This document shows, one piece after another, positions 33,328-41,592 of a stretch of DNA of 64,000 nt (position 1 is the stretch's first letter; each line of letters opens with the position of its first letter). The stretch is from CBDCXF01 sp965223755 (GTDB lineage Bacteria > Acidobacteriota > Thermoanaerobaculia > Multivoradales > JAHEKO01). Below the pieces are notes generated by a model. That model made no database searches. It saw nothing but the letters and a program-made list of their open reading frames with translations, and was not told the DNA's origin. Location: assembly GCA_965223755.1 (NCBI GenBank), contig CBDCXF010000001.1, positions 496,001-560,000 on the forward strand, in the 5' to 3' direction. The position numbers and the translations under genes are program-made.

Positions 33328-34238
33328 CGCGCCGCATCTCCAGTGCCACGACGCGCCTGGCTGGGTTCCACCGGTTCCACCGTGCCCAACGAGTTGGGTT
33401 CGGCACCATCTGGGCCTGGGTCCTCTTCGACCGGTTCGGGTTCGACTTCCAGTCCTTCCCGGAGCCAGCCCGGTAAGGCGCCCGCGGTCCTTCCTTCTTC
33501 TAGGGTGGCGTCGAGTTCCTCGACGACGATTTCGATGTCTCGGCGCACTTGCTGCAACTGGTTCCAGGCACGATCCCAATCCGGTTTGATTTCGGCATCG
33601 CGATAGTAGGGGTCATCCTCTTCGTAGAAGTCCCGGCGCAGCCGGTTGACGTCGCGAACTAGCTGGTCTTTCTCCTCGACCAGATCGGCCCACTCGTAGC
33701 GAAGCTCGCGGACCCTTCCACGCCAGTAGGTTTCAAGATCATCGCTGGATGGCCCGCCATTGGCGGCTGCCGCTGAAGCCGATTCCACTGGGACGCTCGC
33801 TTCCGGCGCCGTCCGGACCGGCATTCCGCTGACCGTCGTTTCGGGCAGTTCTCCGCGCCGTACGAGACTGCTGTCGTCGATGACAACGCGCGATTGATCT
33901 GTCTGCGCTCTCCGTTGCCGCTCTCGCCGCGCCAGTTCGACCAGGGAAACCTCGTCGCCGTCGTTGTCAGGAGTTGTCGCTTCGATTGTTTCCGCCCGCA
34001 CGGGTGCTGTCGGTCGAGCCTCGGGAGGAGCTTCGAGATCCGGAGCAGCCGCCTGAGGCGCTTCCTCGGTCTCTTCGGAACGCAAATCTTCGACCAATTG
34101 GCTGGGATCTCGACGCAGCGTTCGATCGGGATGGAGGGTCACCGGATGCAGCGGTTCTACCACTGCCGAACCGCATCCGACCGCCGTCAACCAGATCAGC
34201 CCCGCGCCCAGGATGCATCTCATGGGGATTACCGACAT
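33324..34238 (-). CDS. lipoprotein with C-terminal coiled coil, unknown function
   Basis: A 304-residue exported protein. The signal ends in TAVGC, suggesting a lipid anchor. Residues 45-165 are low-complexity (Ala/Glu/Pro/Thr). The C-terminal part has a coiled coil (YWRGRVRELRYEWADLVEE, VNRLRRDFYEEDDPYYRDAEIKPDWDRAW split over two helices) and a compact motif EEGRTAGALPGWLREG. I recall similar WR...DP.YRD...GALPGWLR arrangements in acidobacterial proteins, but no function. It overlaps miaB by 4 bases and lies in the ptsI-to-BFN operon. Confidence 0.72.
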   Translation of the reverse strand: MSVIPMRCILGAGLIWLTAVGCGSAVVEPLHPVTLHPDRTLRRDPSQLVEDLRSEETEEAPQAAAPDLEAPPEARPTAPVRAETIEATTPDNDGDEVSLVELARRERQRRAQTDQSRVVIDDSSLVRRGELPETTVSGMPVRTAPEASVPVESASAAAANGGPSSDDLETYWRGRVRELRYEWADLVEEKDQLVRDVNRLRRDFYEEDDPYYRDAEIKPDWDRAWNQLQQVRRDIEIVVEELDATLEEGRTAGALPGWLREGLEVEPEPVEEDPGPDGAEPNSLGTVEPVEPSQARRGTGDAAR

Positions 34239-34250
34239 CGCACGCCTCGA

Positions 34251-34619
34251 TCAGGCGCCCTCCTCAGTGGTGCGCCCGTAGCGGTCTTCCAGCCGTACCA
34301 CGTCGTGCAGCTCCGGCGTCGAAACCTCCAAAATGTCACAGCCTTCTGGCCCCGCAGTCATGCGATGCCGGGTTCCCGGCGGAATGTGGTACGCGTCGCC
34401 CGGACGGATCTCTCTTTCGACCAATTCGCCCCCTTCATCGACAACGAAGGTGTAGCTGCCCTGCAGGAGGTACAGAGTCTCGTCCTTTTCCTCGTGGTAC
34501 TGAAGGCTGAGAGCTTCGCCGGCGTTGACGTGTAGGATTTTGCCGACGTAGCGGTCGGTGTGGGCCCAAATCAGTTCATAGCCCCAAGGCTTGTCGACTC
34601 GTTTGATTTCTTTCAGCAT
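34251..34619 (-). CDS. cupin-domain protein (mannose-6-phosphate isomerase-like)
   Basis: A 122-residue single cupin. The metal-binding residues appear in SLQYHEEKDETLYLLQG (HxnE) and the second cupin motif GDAYHIPPGTRHRM. KPWGYELIWAHTD at the N-terminus is typical of the type II phosphomannose isomerase/mannose-1-phosphate guanylyltransferase C-terminal cupin. It may isomerise sugar phosphates or act as a sugar sensor; this is inference. It lies 25 bases after ptsI on the same strand, which suits a sugar-phosphate link. Confidence 0.8.
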   Translation of the reverse strand: MLKEIKRVDKPWGYELIWAHTDRYVGKILHVNAGEALSLQYHEEKDETLYLLQGSYTFVVDEGGELVEREIRPGDAYHIPPGTRHRMTAGPEGCDILEVSTPELHDVVRLEDRYGRTTEEGA

Positions 34620-34644
34620 CCTTGATTCGCTCCGGCTTCTCTAC

Positions 34645-36399
34645 TCAGCCCACTTCGCGCGCTACTTCGGCCTCCGTTGCTTCGGTCATTACCTGGCGCA
34701 GCTCGTCTATGACTGCATCAGCCGTGCCCAAACTTGTCCAGGCGTCTGCCGCACTGCGGAGTTTGCGCGAATCCAGATTACGAATCAATCGGCGAGCCGG
34801 CTCGATCTTGACCGGATGCATCGACAGCCGCTCGACACCGAGACCGATGAGAACGATCTGACCCAGCGGACTGGCGGCCAGCTCACCGCAAACCGAAATC
34901 GGCGTACCGCTTCGCTGTGCGCCCTCGACGGCGACGCGAATTAGGCGCAAAACCGACGGGTGCAGCGGCTGGTAAAGGTGTGCAACGTGTTCGTTGTCGC
35001 GTTCGGCGGCGAGGGTGTACTGCACTAGATCGTTGGTGCCGATGGCCAGAAAGTCGGCGACCCTTCCGAGTGCTTCGGTGGTGAGTGCTGCCGCGGGTGT
35101 TTCGACCATTGCTCCCACCGGCGGCATGACCTCTGGATCGATCCCCAGTTCGTCAGCGGTCTCCCTCAAAAACTCACGAAAGGAGTTCACTTCTTCGGAG
35201 CCGGTCACCATCGGCAGCAGCAGCCGCAGCCTGCCTCGAGCGTCGGTACTGTCCGCTACCGTCCGTAGCGCCGCGCGAGCTTGGGTGTGGAACAGATGGC
35301 GGCGCAAATCGAGGATGCGAATACCACGCAGACCTAGGCTCGGATGGCTCTCTTGGGTGGCGAGGGTCTCGCGCGCCAGCTTGCGTCCGCCCAGATCGTA
35401 GGTCCGTAACACCACATCGTCGCCATTGGCGGCGTCAAGAAGCTCGCTAAAGCGTTGAATCTGCAGCTCTTCATCGGGGAGATCGGGTTCGGTTTCGATG
35501 AGTAGGAACTCGCTGCGGTAGAGGCCGATGCCGGCGGCAGAGTTGGCTCTAACCAGGTCGAGCTCTTCTGGCAACTCAACATTGGCGGCGAGCTGAATCG
35601 AGACCCCATCGTGAGTGGTGCACGTGGAGTCCCGCACAGGAGAAAGCGGCGGGGCGGCCGCCACAGAATGCCTGCCCGACGGTGTTGCTTCGGCGCCGCC
35701 GATCGTGACCTGTCCCAGATCTCCGTCGATGGTGACTTGTTGGCCGGCTTGCAGGGAGTGGGTTGCCTCCGCAACACCCAATACCGCAGGCACTCCCAGA
35801 GCACGGGCAACGATTGCGGTGTGCGAAGTCGTGCCGCCGTGCTCGAGCACCAGCCCACCGGCGCCGGCGCGGACCAAGGAGACCGCTTCTCCGGGAGGCA
35901 ACTCGGCGGCGACGACGATCTTGCCCGCGATATCGGTGCGGGCACGCACCGCCGTTTCGTGGGTCAGCGCTCCGAGCAGACGGTCGGTCACTTCGCGGCA
36001 ATCGCTGGCGCGTTCGCGAATGACGGCATTCGACGTCCGTTCCAACTGCGACGCAAAGCGCTCCCCGCAACGACGTACCGCCTCTTCAGCGCTGGCATCG
36101 TCATCCATAAGTTCGTAGATGCAGGCTTCGAGACTGGGATCGGCCAGCATCAGCGCCTGCGCCGCGAAGATTTCCCCGACTTCCCGCTGTTCGTCTCCGA
36201 ACTGCTGTTCGAGGCGCAAAAGTTGCTCGCGCACTTGTTCCTGCGCGGTGCGGTAGCGAGCCCTTTGATCTTCATCCGGCGACCTCTGCGCGTCGCCCTC
36301 ACCGTGGCGGGCATCGGGATAGAGCCAGACTTCGCCGCTCGCCCGTCCTTCGGCACCGGCGATGCCATGCAACTCCGTGCCAGTGACACGAGCCGTCAT
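34645..36399 (-). CDS. ptsI: phosphoenolpyruvate-protein phosphotransferase (PTS enzyme I)
   Basis: Takes phosphate from PEP and passes it to HPr. The phosphohistidine loop GGTTSHTAIVARALGVPAVLG is near residue 188. The PEP-binding barrel has RSEFLLI, LRTYDLGGRKLA, LGLRGIRI, MVETPAAAL and the signature DFLAIGTNDLVQYTLAAERDNE. The reactive Cys is in SVCGELAA. It has 584 residues. ATG 36399 overlaps the HPr stop codon by one base; GTG 36402 is an alternative. The cluster has no EIIB or EIIC, so phosphate probably serves regulation rather than sugar import. Confidence 0.95.
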   Translation of the reverse strand: MTARVTGTELHGIAGAEGRASGEVWLYPDARHGEGDAQRSPDEDQRARYRTAQEQVREQLLRLEQQFGDEQREVGEIFAAQALMLADPSLEACIYELMDDDASAEEAVRRCGERFASQLERTSNAVIRERASDCREVTDRLLGALTHETAVRARTDIAGKIVVAAELPPGEAVSLVRAGAGGLVLEHGGTTSHTAIVARALGVPAVLGVAEATHSLQAGQQVTIDGDLGQVTIGGAEATPSGRHSVAAAPPLSPVRDSTCTTHDGVSIQLAANVELPEELDLVRANSAAGIGLYRSEFLLIETEPDLPDEELQIQRFSELLDAANGDDVVLRTYDLGGRKLARETLATQESHPSLGLRGIRILDLRRHLFHTQARAALRTVADSTDARGRLRLLLPMVTGSEEVNSFREFLRETADELGIDPEVMPPVGAMVETPAAALTTEALGRVADFLAIGTNDLVQYTLAAERDNEHVAHLYQPLHPSVLRLIRVAVEGAQRSGTPISVCGELAASPLGQIVLIGLGVERLSMHPVKIEPARRLIRNLDSRKLRSAADAWTSLGTADAVIDELRQVMTEATEAEVAREVG

Positions 36400-36691
36400 C
36401 ACACTTCAGCCTGAGTCGTCGATTCAGAGAGTTCGCCGAAGCCGTCGGTGAAGAGTTCGGCGATGGCCTCAACCGCCTCCCCTTCGTCGTCGCCGTCGCA
36501 GCGCACCACCACGTAACTGCCGGGGCGAGGCCAAGGGTCAGCAGACCGAGAATGCTCTTGGCGTTGACCTCCTCATCGTCCACCAGCAAGAACACCTGGG
36601 ACCGGAAGCGGGACGCGGTGTGCACCAGCTTGGCTGCCGCGCGCGCGTGCAGCCCCAACTGATTGGTGATCTCCAGTTGCCGTTCGGTCAT
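36399..36691 (-). pseudogene. ptsH: phosphocarrier protein HPr, interrupted by a single-base frameshift
   Basis: The first frame encodes MTERQLEITNQLGLHARAAA, with the phosphorylatable His, and continues to KSILGLLTLGLAP, with the regulatory Ser that HprK phosphorylates. At the run of four C near 36520 the frame is lost. Adding one base restores GSYVVVRCDGDDEGEAVEAI, AELFTDGFGE and a stop that overlaps ptsI by one base, exactly as a complete HPr would. The gene spans 293 bases, one short of 98 codons. The start ATG overlaps the EIIA stop (ATGA). This is either an assembly error in a C homopolymer, a programmed shift or a genuine mutation; error seems most likely because HprK, EI and PtsN are intact. 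Confidence 0.88.
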
Positions 36692-37149
36692 TCGCACTCG
36701 CTGTTTTCATGTAGGGGCGTTTCATGTTGGGGGCTTTCGGGTTGGGGCTTGCAGATGCGTATGTTGCACTCCCCAACCACCGCCTTGCGGCCCTTGTCGA
36801 TGATCCAGTCCGCGATCTGCTGCGGGGTGCGCTCGTCATCGGTGCTCAGACAACCGAGGCGAACCACCATCGGCAAGTTGACCCCCGCGACCACCGCCAC
36901 TTGAGCGTCGGCCAGCTCTGAGGCGATGCGATGGGGGGTGGCGCCGGGAATGTCGGTGAGAATGAGAAAGCGATCCTGGACCGAGAACTCTCCGATCGCC
37001 CGCAGCAAGGCGTCGCGATCTTCTTCGGCGCTGGCCTCCCAATCCAGGCACACCGATCGCGCCGAAATCGGCCGCCCAAGAACGCGCTCGGCACTCTTGA
37101 GGAGTTCATGGGCCAGTTGCCCTTGGGTAACGACGATGGCTTGCAGCAC
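36688..37149 (-). CDS. EIIA-Man-type PTS protein lacking the active-site His
   Basis: A 153-residue protein of the mannose/fructose EIIA family: IVVTQGQLAHELLKSAERVLG at the N-terminus, FLILTDIPGATPHRIASEL and VVAGVNLPMVVRL are all diagnostic. The family's phosphorylated His normally stands in THG within the first dozen residues; here it is Gln (TQG, codon CAA). A His four residues later is not at the equivalent position. The protein may be a non-phosphorylated regulator. Start is GTG 37149 with a poor ribosome-binding site. It overlaps HPr by 4 bases and follows rapZ by 26 bases. No EIIB/C/D genes are nearby. Confidence 0.85.
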   Translation of the reverse strand: MLQAIVVTQGQLAHELLKSAERVLGRPISARSVCLDWEASAEEDRDALLRAIGEFSVQDRFLILTDIPGATPHRIASELADAQVAVVAGVNLPMVVRLGCLSTDDERTPQQIADWIIDKGRKAVVGECNIRICKPQPESPQHETPLHENSECE

Positions 37150-37175
37150 GGAGGAATTCTCGTCAGTTGGTACGC

Positions 37176-38039
37176 TCAGCCTGCTTGCGAATGGCTGTCA
37201 CGGTGCTGGAGGTGGGTTCGCCAGCCGGCTGCACTCAGGTGTTGGGCGAGCGCTTCGGCAACCGCCACCGAGCGATGGCGGCCGCCGGTGCAGCCCACCG
37301 CCAAGGTGAAATGGCTGCGGGCTTCGGCTTGATAGCGCGGAAGCAAGAAATCGACGAAATTGTAGAGCCGGTCTAGGTAGTCGCCGAACTCGTCGTGACG
37401 CTCGAGAAACTCAACCACTTCCCGATCTTTGCCGGTCTTGGGCCGCAGGCGCGGATTGAAGTGCGGGTTGGGTAGGAATCGCACGTCGAAAACGGTGTCC
37501 GCTCCATAGGGCAGACCGTGTTTGAAGCCGAAACTGACCACCGACAACGCCATCCCTTCGCTCTCTTCCCCCTCGATGCCGAACTGGTGCTGGATTTGGC
37601 GCCGCAAGTCGTGGATGGTCCACTCGCCGGTGTCCAGGACCACGTCGGCTCGGCCGCGGATTTCGGCCAGTAATTCCCGTTCTTCGCGAATGCCGTCGAT
37701 GACCGGACGGTCTTCGGCCATGGGATGGCGCCGGCGCGTTTCCGAGAAGCGGCGCACCAGCACCTCGTCGCTGGCGTCCAGGAAGATGAGCACCGGCCGC
37801 TGCTTCAGGCGATCGAGAATCTCGGGCAAGCCGCGGACAAAATCGGGAGTGCGGGTGTCGGTGACGACGGCGAGCGGCTGCTCGCGGCCACCGGTGATGG
37901 CCTTGGGGTCTTGCAGGAGTTGCTCGAGCAGAGGCAATGGCAGGTTGTCCACGCAGTAAAACCCGAGGTCTTCAAACGCTTTGGCGACGCTGCTCTTGCC
38001 CGAACCGGACAGGCCGGTAATGAGGATGGGTTGGTGCAT
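37176..38039 (-). CDS. rapZ: RNase adapter / nucleotide-binding protein RapZ
   Basis: P-loop protein; in enterobacteria it targets small RNAs for RNase E cleavage and senses glucosamine-6-phosphate. The Walker A motif ITGLSGSGKSSVAKAFEDLG starts near residue 6, followed by FYCVDNLPLPLL. The C-terminal domain contains VVSFGFKHGLPYGADTVFDVRFLPNP and HFTLAVGCTGGRHRSVAVAEALA, both family signatures. It has 287 residues and starts 2 bases after the hprK stop. The RNA-adapter role outside enterobacteria is uncertain. Confidence 0.93.
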   Translation of the reverse strand: MHQPILITGLSGSGKSSVAKAFEDLGFYCVDNLPLPLLEQLLQDPKAITGGREQPLAVVTDTRTPDFVRGLPEILDRLKQRPVLIFLDASDEVLVRRFSETRRRHPMAEDRPVIDGIREERELLAEIRGRADVVLDTGEWTIHDLRRQIQHQFGIEGEESEGMALSVVSFGFKHGLPYGADTVFDVRFLPNPHFNPRLRPKTGKDREVVEFLERHDEFGDYLDRLYNFVDFLLPRYQAEARSHFTLAVGCTGGRHRSVAVAEALAQHLSAAGWRTHLQHRDSHSQAG

Positions 38040-38041
38040 CG

Positions 38042-39001
38042 CTAGCTTTCCGCTTCCGTCTGTGGGTTCGAGCGTCGCTCTTCCAGGCGACGGACGAACT
38101 CTCGTGCCGAATGATGCCCCTGCATCTTGAGGCGATGGTTGCGAGCCGCGATCTCGACCAGAATGCCGACATTGCGGCCCAGCGCAACCGGCATCTGCAA
38201 GTAGGCCACCGGGGTTTCGAGAATTTCGTAAGTGCTCTCCTCAAGCCCAAGTCGGTCGTACTCCTCACCGTCTTGCCACGGCACCAATTCGACCACCAAG
38301 TCGATGCGTTTGCGCTCCCGCACCGCTGACAGACCGAACAGATCGCGAACGTTGAGAATTCCGAGGCCGCGCAACTCCACGTGGTGGCGGGTCATGGGAT
38401 CCCCGCTACCGCCCAGTTCGTTGTGTGGGTAGCGGCGCACGATGACGCGATCGTCGGCGACCAAACTGTGGCCGCGAGTGATGAGGTCGAGGGCGCATTC
38501 GCTCTTGCCTACCCCACTCTCGCCGATCAGCAACACACCGAGTCCAAAAACGTCTAGAAGCACTGCATGGATGGCAGTCGAGGGAACCAGGTGTTCTTCG
38601 AGGAAGTCACTGAGCGCCTGGATGATCTGCGATGTCAGCGCTGGCGAGGACAGCACCGGGATGTTGCGTTCGGAGCAGTGCTCCAGGAGCGGCGCAAACG
38701 GCTGCAGCCCCTTGGAAACTACAAACGCGGGGATCTTGCGAGCGGTCACTTCGACGACGCGTCGGTCGAGAAGTTCAGGATCCAAGGTGGCCGCGTAGTT
38801 GAGCTCACTTTCGCCAAGAATCTGGACGCGCCCCGGACGGATGTAGTCGTAGTAACTGGCGAGCGCCAGCCCAGGCTTCTGGATACGCGGGTGCTCGATG
38901 CGGTTGGCGAGGCCCCTCTCGCCCGCCAAAACGGACAGCGACAGATGGGCGAGTTCCTCGCCCAGCAGTTCGTCGACGCGGACACTTTGCCGGGTTGCCA
39001 C
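38042..39001 (-). CDS. hprK: HPr kinase/phosphorylase
   Basis: Bifunctional enzyme that phosphorylates and dephosphorylates HPr on its regulatory Ser. An N-terminal MurF-like domain (to about 125) precedes the kinase domain with Walker A GESGVGKSE near residue 160, LVADDRVIVRR and the family C-terminus LGRNVGILVEIAARNHRLK...MQGHHSA. It has 319 residues. Its substrate HPr is encoded 1.4 kb downstream and carries the target Ser in its intact N-terminal part. It lies between ptsN and rapZ as in many Gram-negative genomes. Confidence 0.95.
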   Translation of the reverse strand: MATRQSVRVDELLGEELAHLSLSVLAGERGLANRIEHPRIQKPGLALASYYDYIRPGRVQILGESELNYAATLDPELLDRRVVEVTARKIPAFVVSKGLQPFAPLLEHCSERNIPVLSSPALTSQIIQALSDFLEEHLVPSTAIHAVLLDVFGLGVLLIGESGVGKSECALDLITRGHSLVADDRVIVRRYPHNELGGSGDPMTRHHVELRGLGILNVRDLFGLSAVRERKRIDLVVELVPWQDGEEYDRLGLEESTYEILETPVAYLQMPVALGRNVGILVEIAARNHRLKMQGHHSAREFVRRLEERRSNPQTEAES

Positions 39002-39014
39002 TGTAAACCTTTAT

Positions 39015-39491
39015 TTATGTTGAGTTTGCGCCGGTGAGCGACTCGTAAATCGAATCTTCGCCCAGGTCCGGCAGTGTTCGCGCAACTTCGGGGTGGTCGC
39101 GCAGCCAGTGAGACACGGCCGACAGAGCCTGCAGATGAGCCGCGGGCTCTTGCGTCGGCGAGAGGATGACGAAGAGCAGGCGGACCGGTTTCTTGTCGGG
39201 CGCGTCGAAGTCAACCTCGTCCTTGCAGGTGGCGACCGCCAGGAGCACTTTTTTGAGTCCGCGCACCTTGCAATGCGGAATCGCGACTCCTTCGCCGATG
39301 CCAGTCGATTGCAGCTCCTCTCGCTCCCACAGCGCTTCAAATAAACGATTTTCGGAAGGGACCGCCACCCGCTCCACGATCAGCCCGGCCAGGGAGCGCA
39401 ACACGCCGCTGTGCTCGCGTCCTTCGACTTCGGCGAACACCAGGTCGCGCCGGGTCAGATCGGAAATGCCGAGGGTTGCGGACTTGGCCAT
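39015..39491 (-). CDS. ptsN: nitrogen-PTS EIIA component PtsN
   Basis: Terminal phosphoacceptor of the regulatory PTS-Ntr branch. The 158-residue fructose-type EIIA has the active His in EGVAIPHCKVRGLKKVLLAVA and downstream VRLLFVILSPTQEPAAHLQALSAVSHWL. ATG 39491 (MAKSATLGISDL) is used; the longer open frame reaching 40043 overlaps hpf out of frame. It lies 16 bases after hpf and 13 bases before hprK. It likely regulates K+ uptake, sigma54 or related processes, by family knowledge. Confidence 0.92.
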   Translation of the reverse strand: MAKSATLGISDLTRRDLVFAEVEGREHSGVLRSLAGLIVERVAVPSENRLFEALWEREELQSTGIGEGVAIPHCKVRGLKKVLLAVATCKDEVDFDAPDKKPVRLLFVILSPTQEPAAHLQALSAVSHWLRDHPEVARTLPDLGEDSIYESLTGANST

Positions 39492-39507
39492 GCTCTTCGA
39501 CGGCGCC

Positions 39508-40056
39508 TCAGGCGTCGGGGGAAATGACTCCGTAGTTGCCGTCCTTGCGCTTGTAGAGCACGGTGGTCTGCCCGGTGGCCGAGTGGCGAAAGATGACGAA
39601 CTCGTTCTTGGAGGACTCCAGCTTGGTCGCCGCCTCTTCCATGTCCATTTCTTCGATTTCGAAGGCGGTCGACCTGAGTACTTGCTTCTCACCCGAACGC
39701 AGGCGGTCGCCCGCGACCACCTCGACCGGCCAGTGCGCTTCCTCGGCACGCTTGTGGTCGGCGCGGCGCCGCTGTCGCTGGTGCTTTTTGCGCGAACGGC
39801 GCAGTTGCTTCTCGAGCTTGTCCAAAGCCATATGGACGGCGTCGCCCATGTCATCGGCGGCCTCGGTCGCGTGGACAGCGCCGTGCGCATGCGAGAACTG
39901 GATCTCCGCCACCGAGCGGTGCCCTTCGGCGTTGAGCGCGATGTGACTGGAAATCGGCTCGTCGGCAAAGCGACGCAGAGATTCGAGCCGATCTTCGGCA
40001 TAGTCGCGCACACGGTCTTCAATGTCGTATTGGCGGCCAACAAATTCGACGTTCAC
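39508..40056 (-). CDS. hpf: ribosome hibernation-promoting factor, long form
   Basis: Binds idle ribosomes and promotes 100S dimers. The N-terminal S30AE domain (VEFVGRQYDIEDRVRDYAEDRLESLRR in two helices, then AEIQFSHAHGAVHATEAADDM) covers about 1-100. A basic linker (QLRRSRKKHQRQRRR) joins the C-terminal dimerisation domain FVIFRHSATGQTTVLYKRKDGNYGVI. The two-domain layout defines the long form. GTG 40056 is the start because GAGGAG lies just upstream in the expected place and the N-terminus then matches the family. Position between rpoN and ptsN is conserved in many bacteria. Confidence 0.92.
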   Translation of the reverse strand: MNVEFVGRQYDIEDRVRDYAEDRLESLRRFADEPISSHIALNAEGHRSVAEIQFSHAHGAVHATEAADDMGDAVHMALDKLEKQLRRSRKKHQRQRRRADHKRAEEAHWPVEVVAGDRLRSGEKQVLRSTAFEIEEMDMEEAATKLESSKNEFVIFRHSATGQTTVLYKRKDGNYGVISPDA

Positions 40057-40093
40057 GGTAGCTATCTCCTCGGCTAGGTTGAGTCGTTGGTCG

Positions 40094-41584
40094 TTAGAAG
40101 TACTGTTTACGGTCCGTAGAGGACGGGATTTGAAGTTCGTCGCGGTACTTGGCGACGGTGCGGCGGGCAATGTTAATGCCTTCACGGTTCAGTGCCTTGG
40201 CTAGGGCGCTGTCCGACAGCGGTCGGCGTGCATCCTCAGCCTCAATCAGTTTGGCGATCTTGCGCTTGACGGTCAAGGACGAAATGTCACCGCCGTAGTC
40301 GCGGTCGATGCCGCTGTGGAAGAAAAATTTGAGTGGATAGACACCGCGGGGCGTGTGGATGTATTTATTCGAGACCACACGGCTGACCGTGGACTCGTGC
40401 ATGCCGATGTCGCTGGCGACGTCGCGCAGGACCATCGGGCGCAGGTGGTCGATGCCGCGGTCAAAGAAGTCCCGCTGCTGCCGCACGATCGACTCGGCGA
40501 CTTTGTAGATGGTGCGTTGCCGCTGGTCGAGGCTCTTGATCAGCCACATGGCGCCGCGCATCTTGTCGCGGATGTACTCCTGCGTGTCCTTCTGACTGCC
40601 CTCTTTCTTCATCTCGAGCAGCATCTTGCGGTAGGCCTTGCTGATGCGCAGGCGCGGCAGGCCATCCTCGTTGAGTTGGATGACGTATTCGTCGCCGACC
40701 TTCACCACGTAGACATCGGGCTCGACATAGTGGGTGCGGTCGGTGTCGAACTTGCGGCCGGGCCGGGTTTCGAGATCTTTGATTTGCTCGATAACCGGTT
40801 CCAGTTCCTTGAGCTTGACGCCCAGTTCGCGGGCCAGGGCCGGGAACTGGCGCTTGAGAAAGAGCGGCCAGTGGTCGGCAATGATGCGACAGCAAAGCGC
40901 CTCCCGATCTTCGCCCTTGGATCGCAGTTGAAACAGCAGGCTGTCCTTGAGTTCGACAAAGCCGACACCGGCGGGGTCCAGCGACCGCACCACCGCCAAT
41001 CCTTTGCGCACGCAGTCGGGGCCAAACTCGCCGTCCTCATCGTCGAGCAATTGCTGCAGTTCTTCCTCGCTCGCCATCAGAAAGCCGTCGGGGCTGAGGT
41101 TGCCGATCACCAATTCGGCGATCCGGTTGATGTCGGGCGGCAGCTCGGTCATGTGCAACTGCCACAGTAGATGGTCGTAGAGGTCAGGTTGGCGCGACAG
41201 GGTGTTCTCGAGGGGCGGCGCTTCCGGTACTTCTCGAGTCGATCCTTCAAAGCGCTGGCCGTCCCAATGATCGTTGAAGTACGACTCCAACTCGATCTCG
41301 TTCATGACCTGTTCCTGGTCCGGGGTTTCCTCCGAGGACTCTTCAGTCGCCTCCGTCGTTGTTTCTTCGCCCTCGGTGGCAGCTTCTTCCTCGCCGTCGT
41401 CGCTTTGCTGATCTTCGAGGAATTCCTCCAGCTCTTCGAGCAGTGGATTCTCGACCAATTCTTGGGTGACCGTCTGCAGCAGTTCCGGGCGGGTCATCTG
41501 CAGCAGTTTGATCGCCTGCTGCAGCGACGGCGTCATCACCAGACGCTGCGCCAACTTGAGGGAAAGTTTCTGCTCTAAAGCCAT
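40094..41584 (-). CDS. rpoN: RNA polymerase sigma-54 factor
   Basis: Alternative sigma factor needing AAA+ activators. The N-terminal activator region is LSLKLAQRLVMTPSLQQAIKLLQ, followed by an acidic region II (EEEAATEGEETTTEATEESSEE). The core-binding and DNA-binding domains follow, with DVASDIGMHESTVSRVVSNKYIHTPRG and the RpoN box ARRTVAKYRDELQIPSS near the end. At 496 residues the length is normal. It sits 8 bases after lptB, an arrangement conserved in proteobacteria. No sigma54-dependent activator is present in the window. Confidence 0.96.
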   Translation of the reverse strand: MALEQKLSLKLAQRLVMTPSLQQAIKLLQMTRPELLQTVTQELVENPLLEELEEFLEDQQSDDGEEEAATEGEETTTEATEESSEETPDQEQVMNEIELESYFNDHWDGQRFEGSTREVPEAPPLENTLSRQPDLYDHLLWQLHMTELPPDINRIAELVIGNLSPDGFLMASEEELQQLLDDEDGEFGPDCVRKGLAVVRSLDPAGVGFVELKDSLLFQLRSKGEDREALCCRIIADHWPLFLKRQFPALARELGVKLKELEPVIEQIKDLETRPGRKFDTDRTHYVEPDVYVVKVGDEYVIQLNEDGLPRLRISKAYRKMLLEMKKEGSQKDTQEYIRDKMRGAMWLIKSLDQRQRTIYKVAESIVRQQRDFFDRGIDHLRPMVLRDVASDIGMHESTVSRVVSNKYIHTPRGVYPLKFFFHSGIDRDYGGDISSLTVKRKIAKLIEAEDARRPLSDSALAKALNREGINIARRTVAKYRDELQIPSSTDRKQYF

Positions 41585-41592
41585 CGCCTTGC

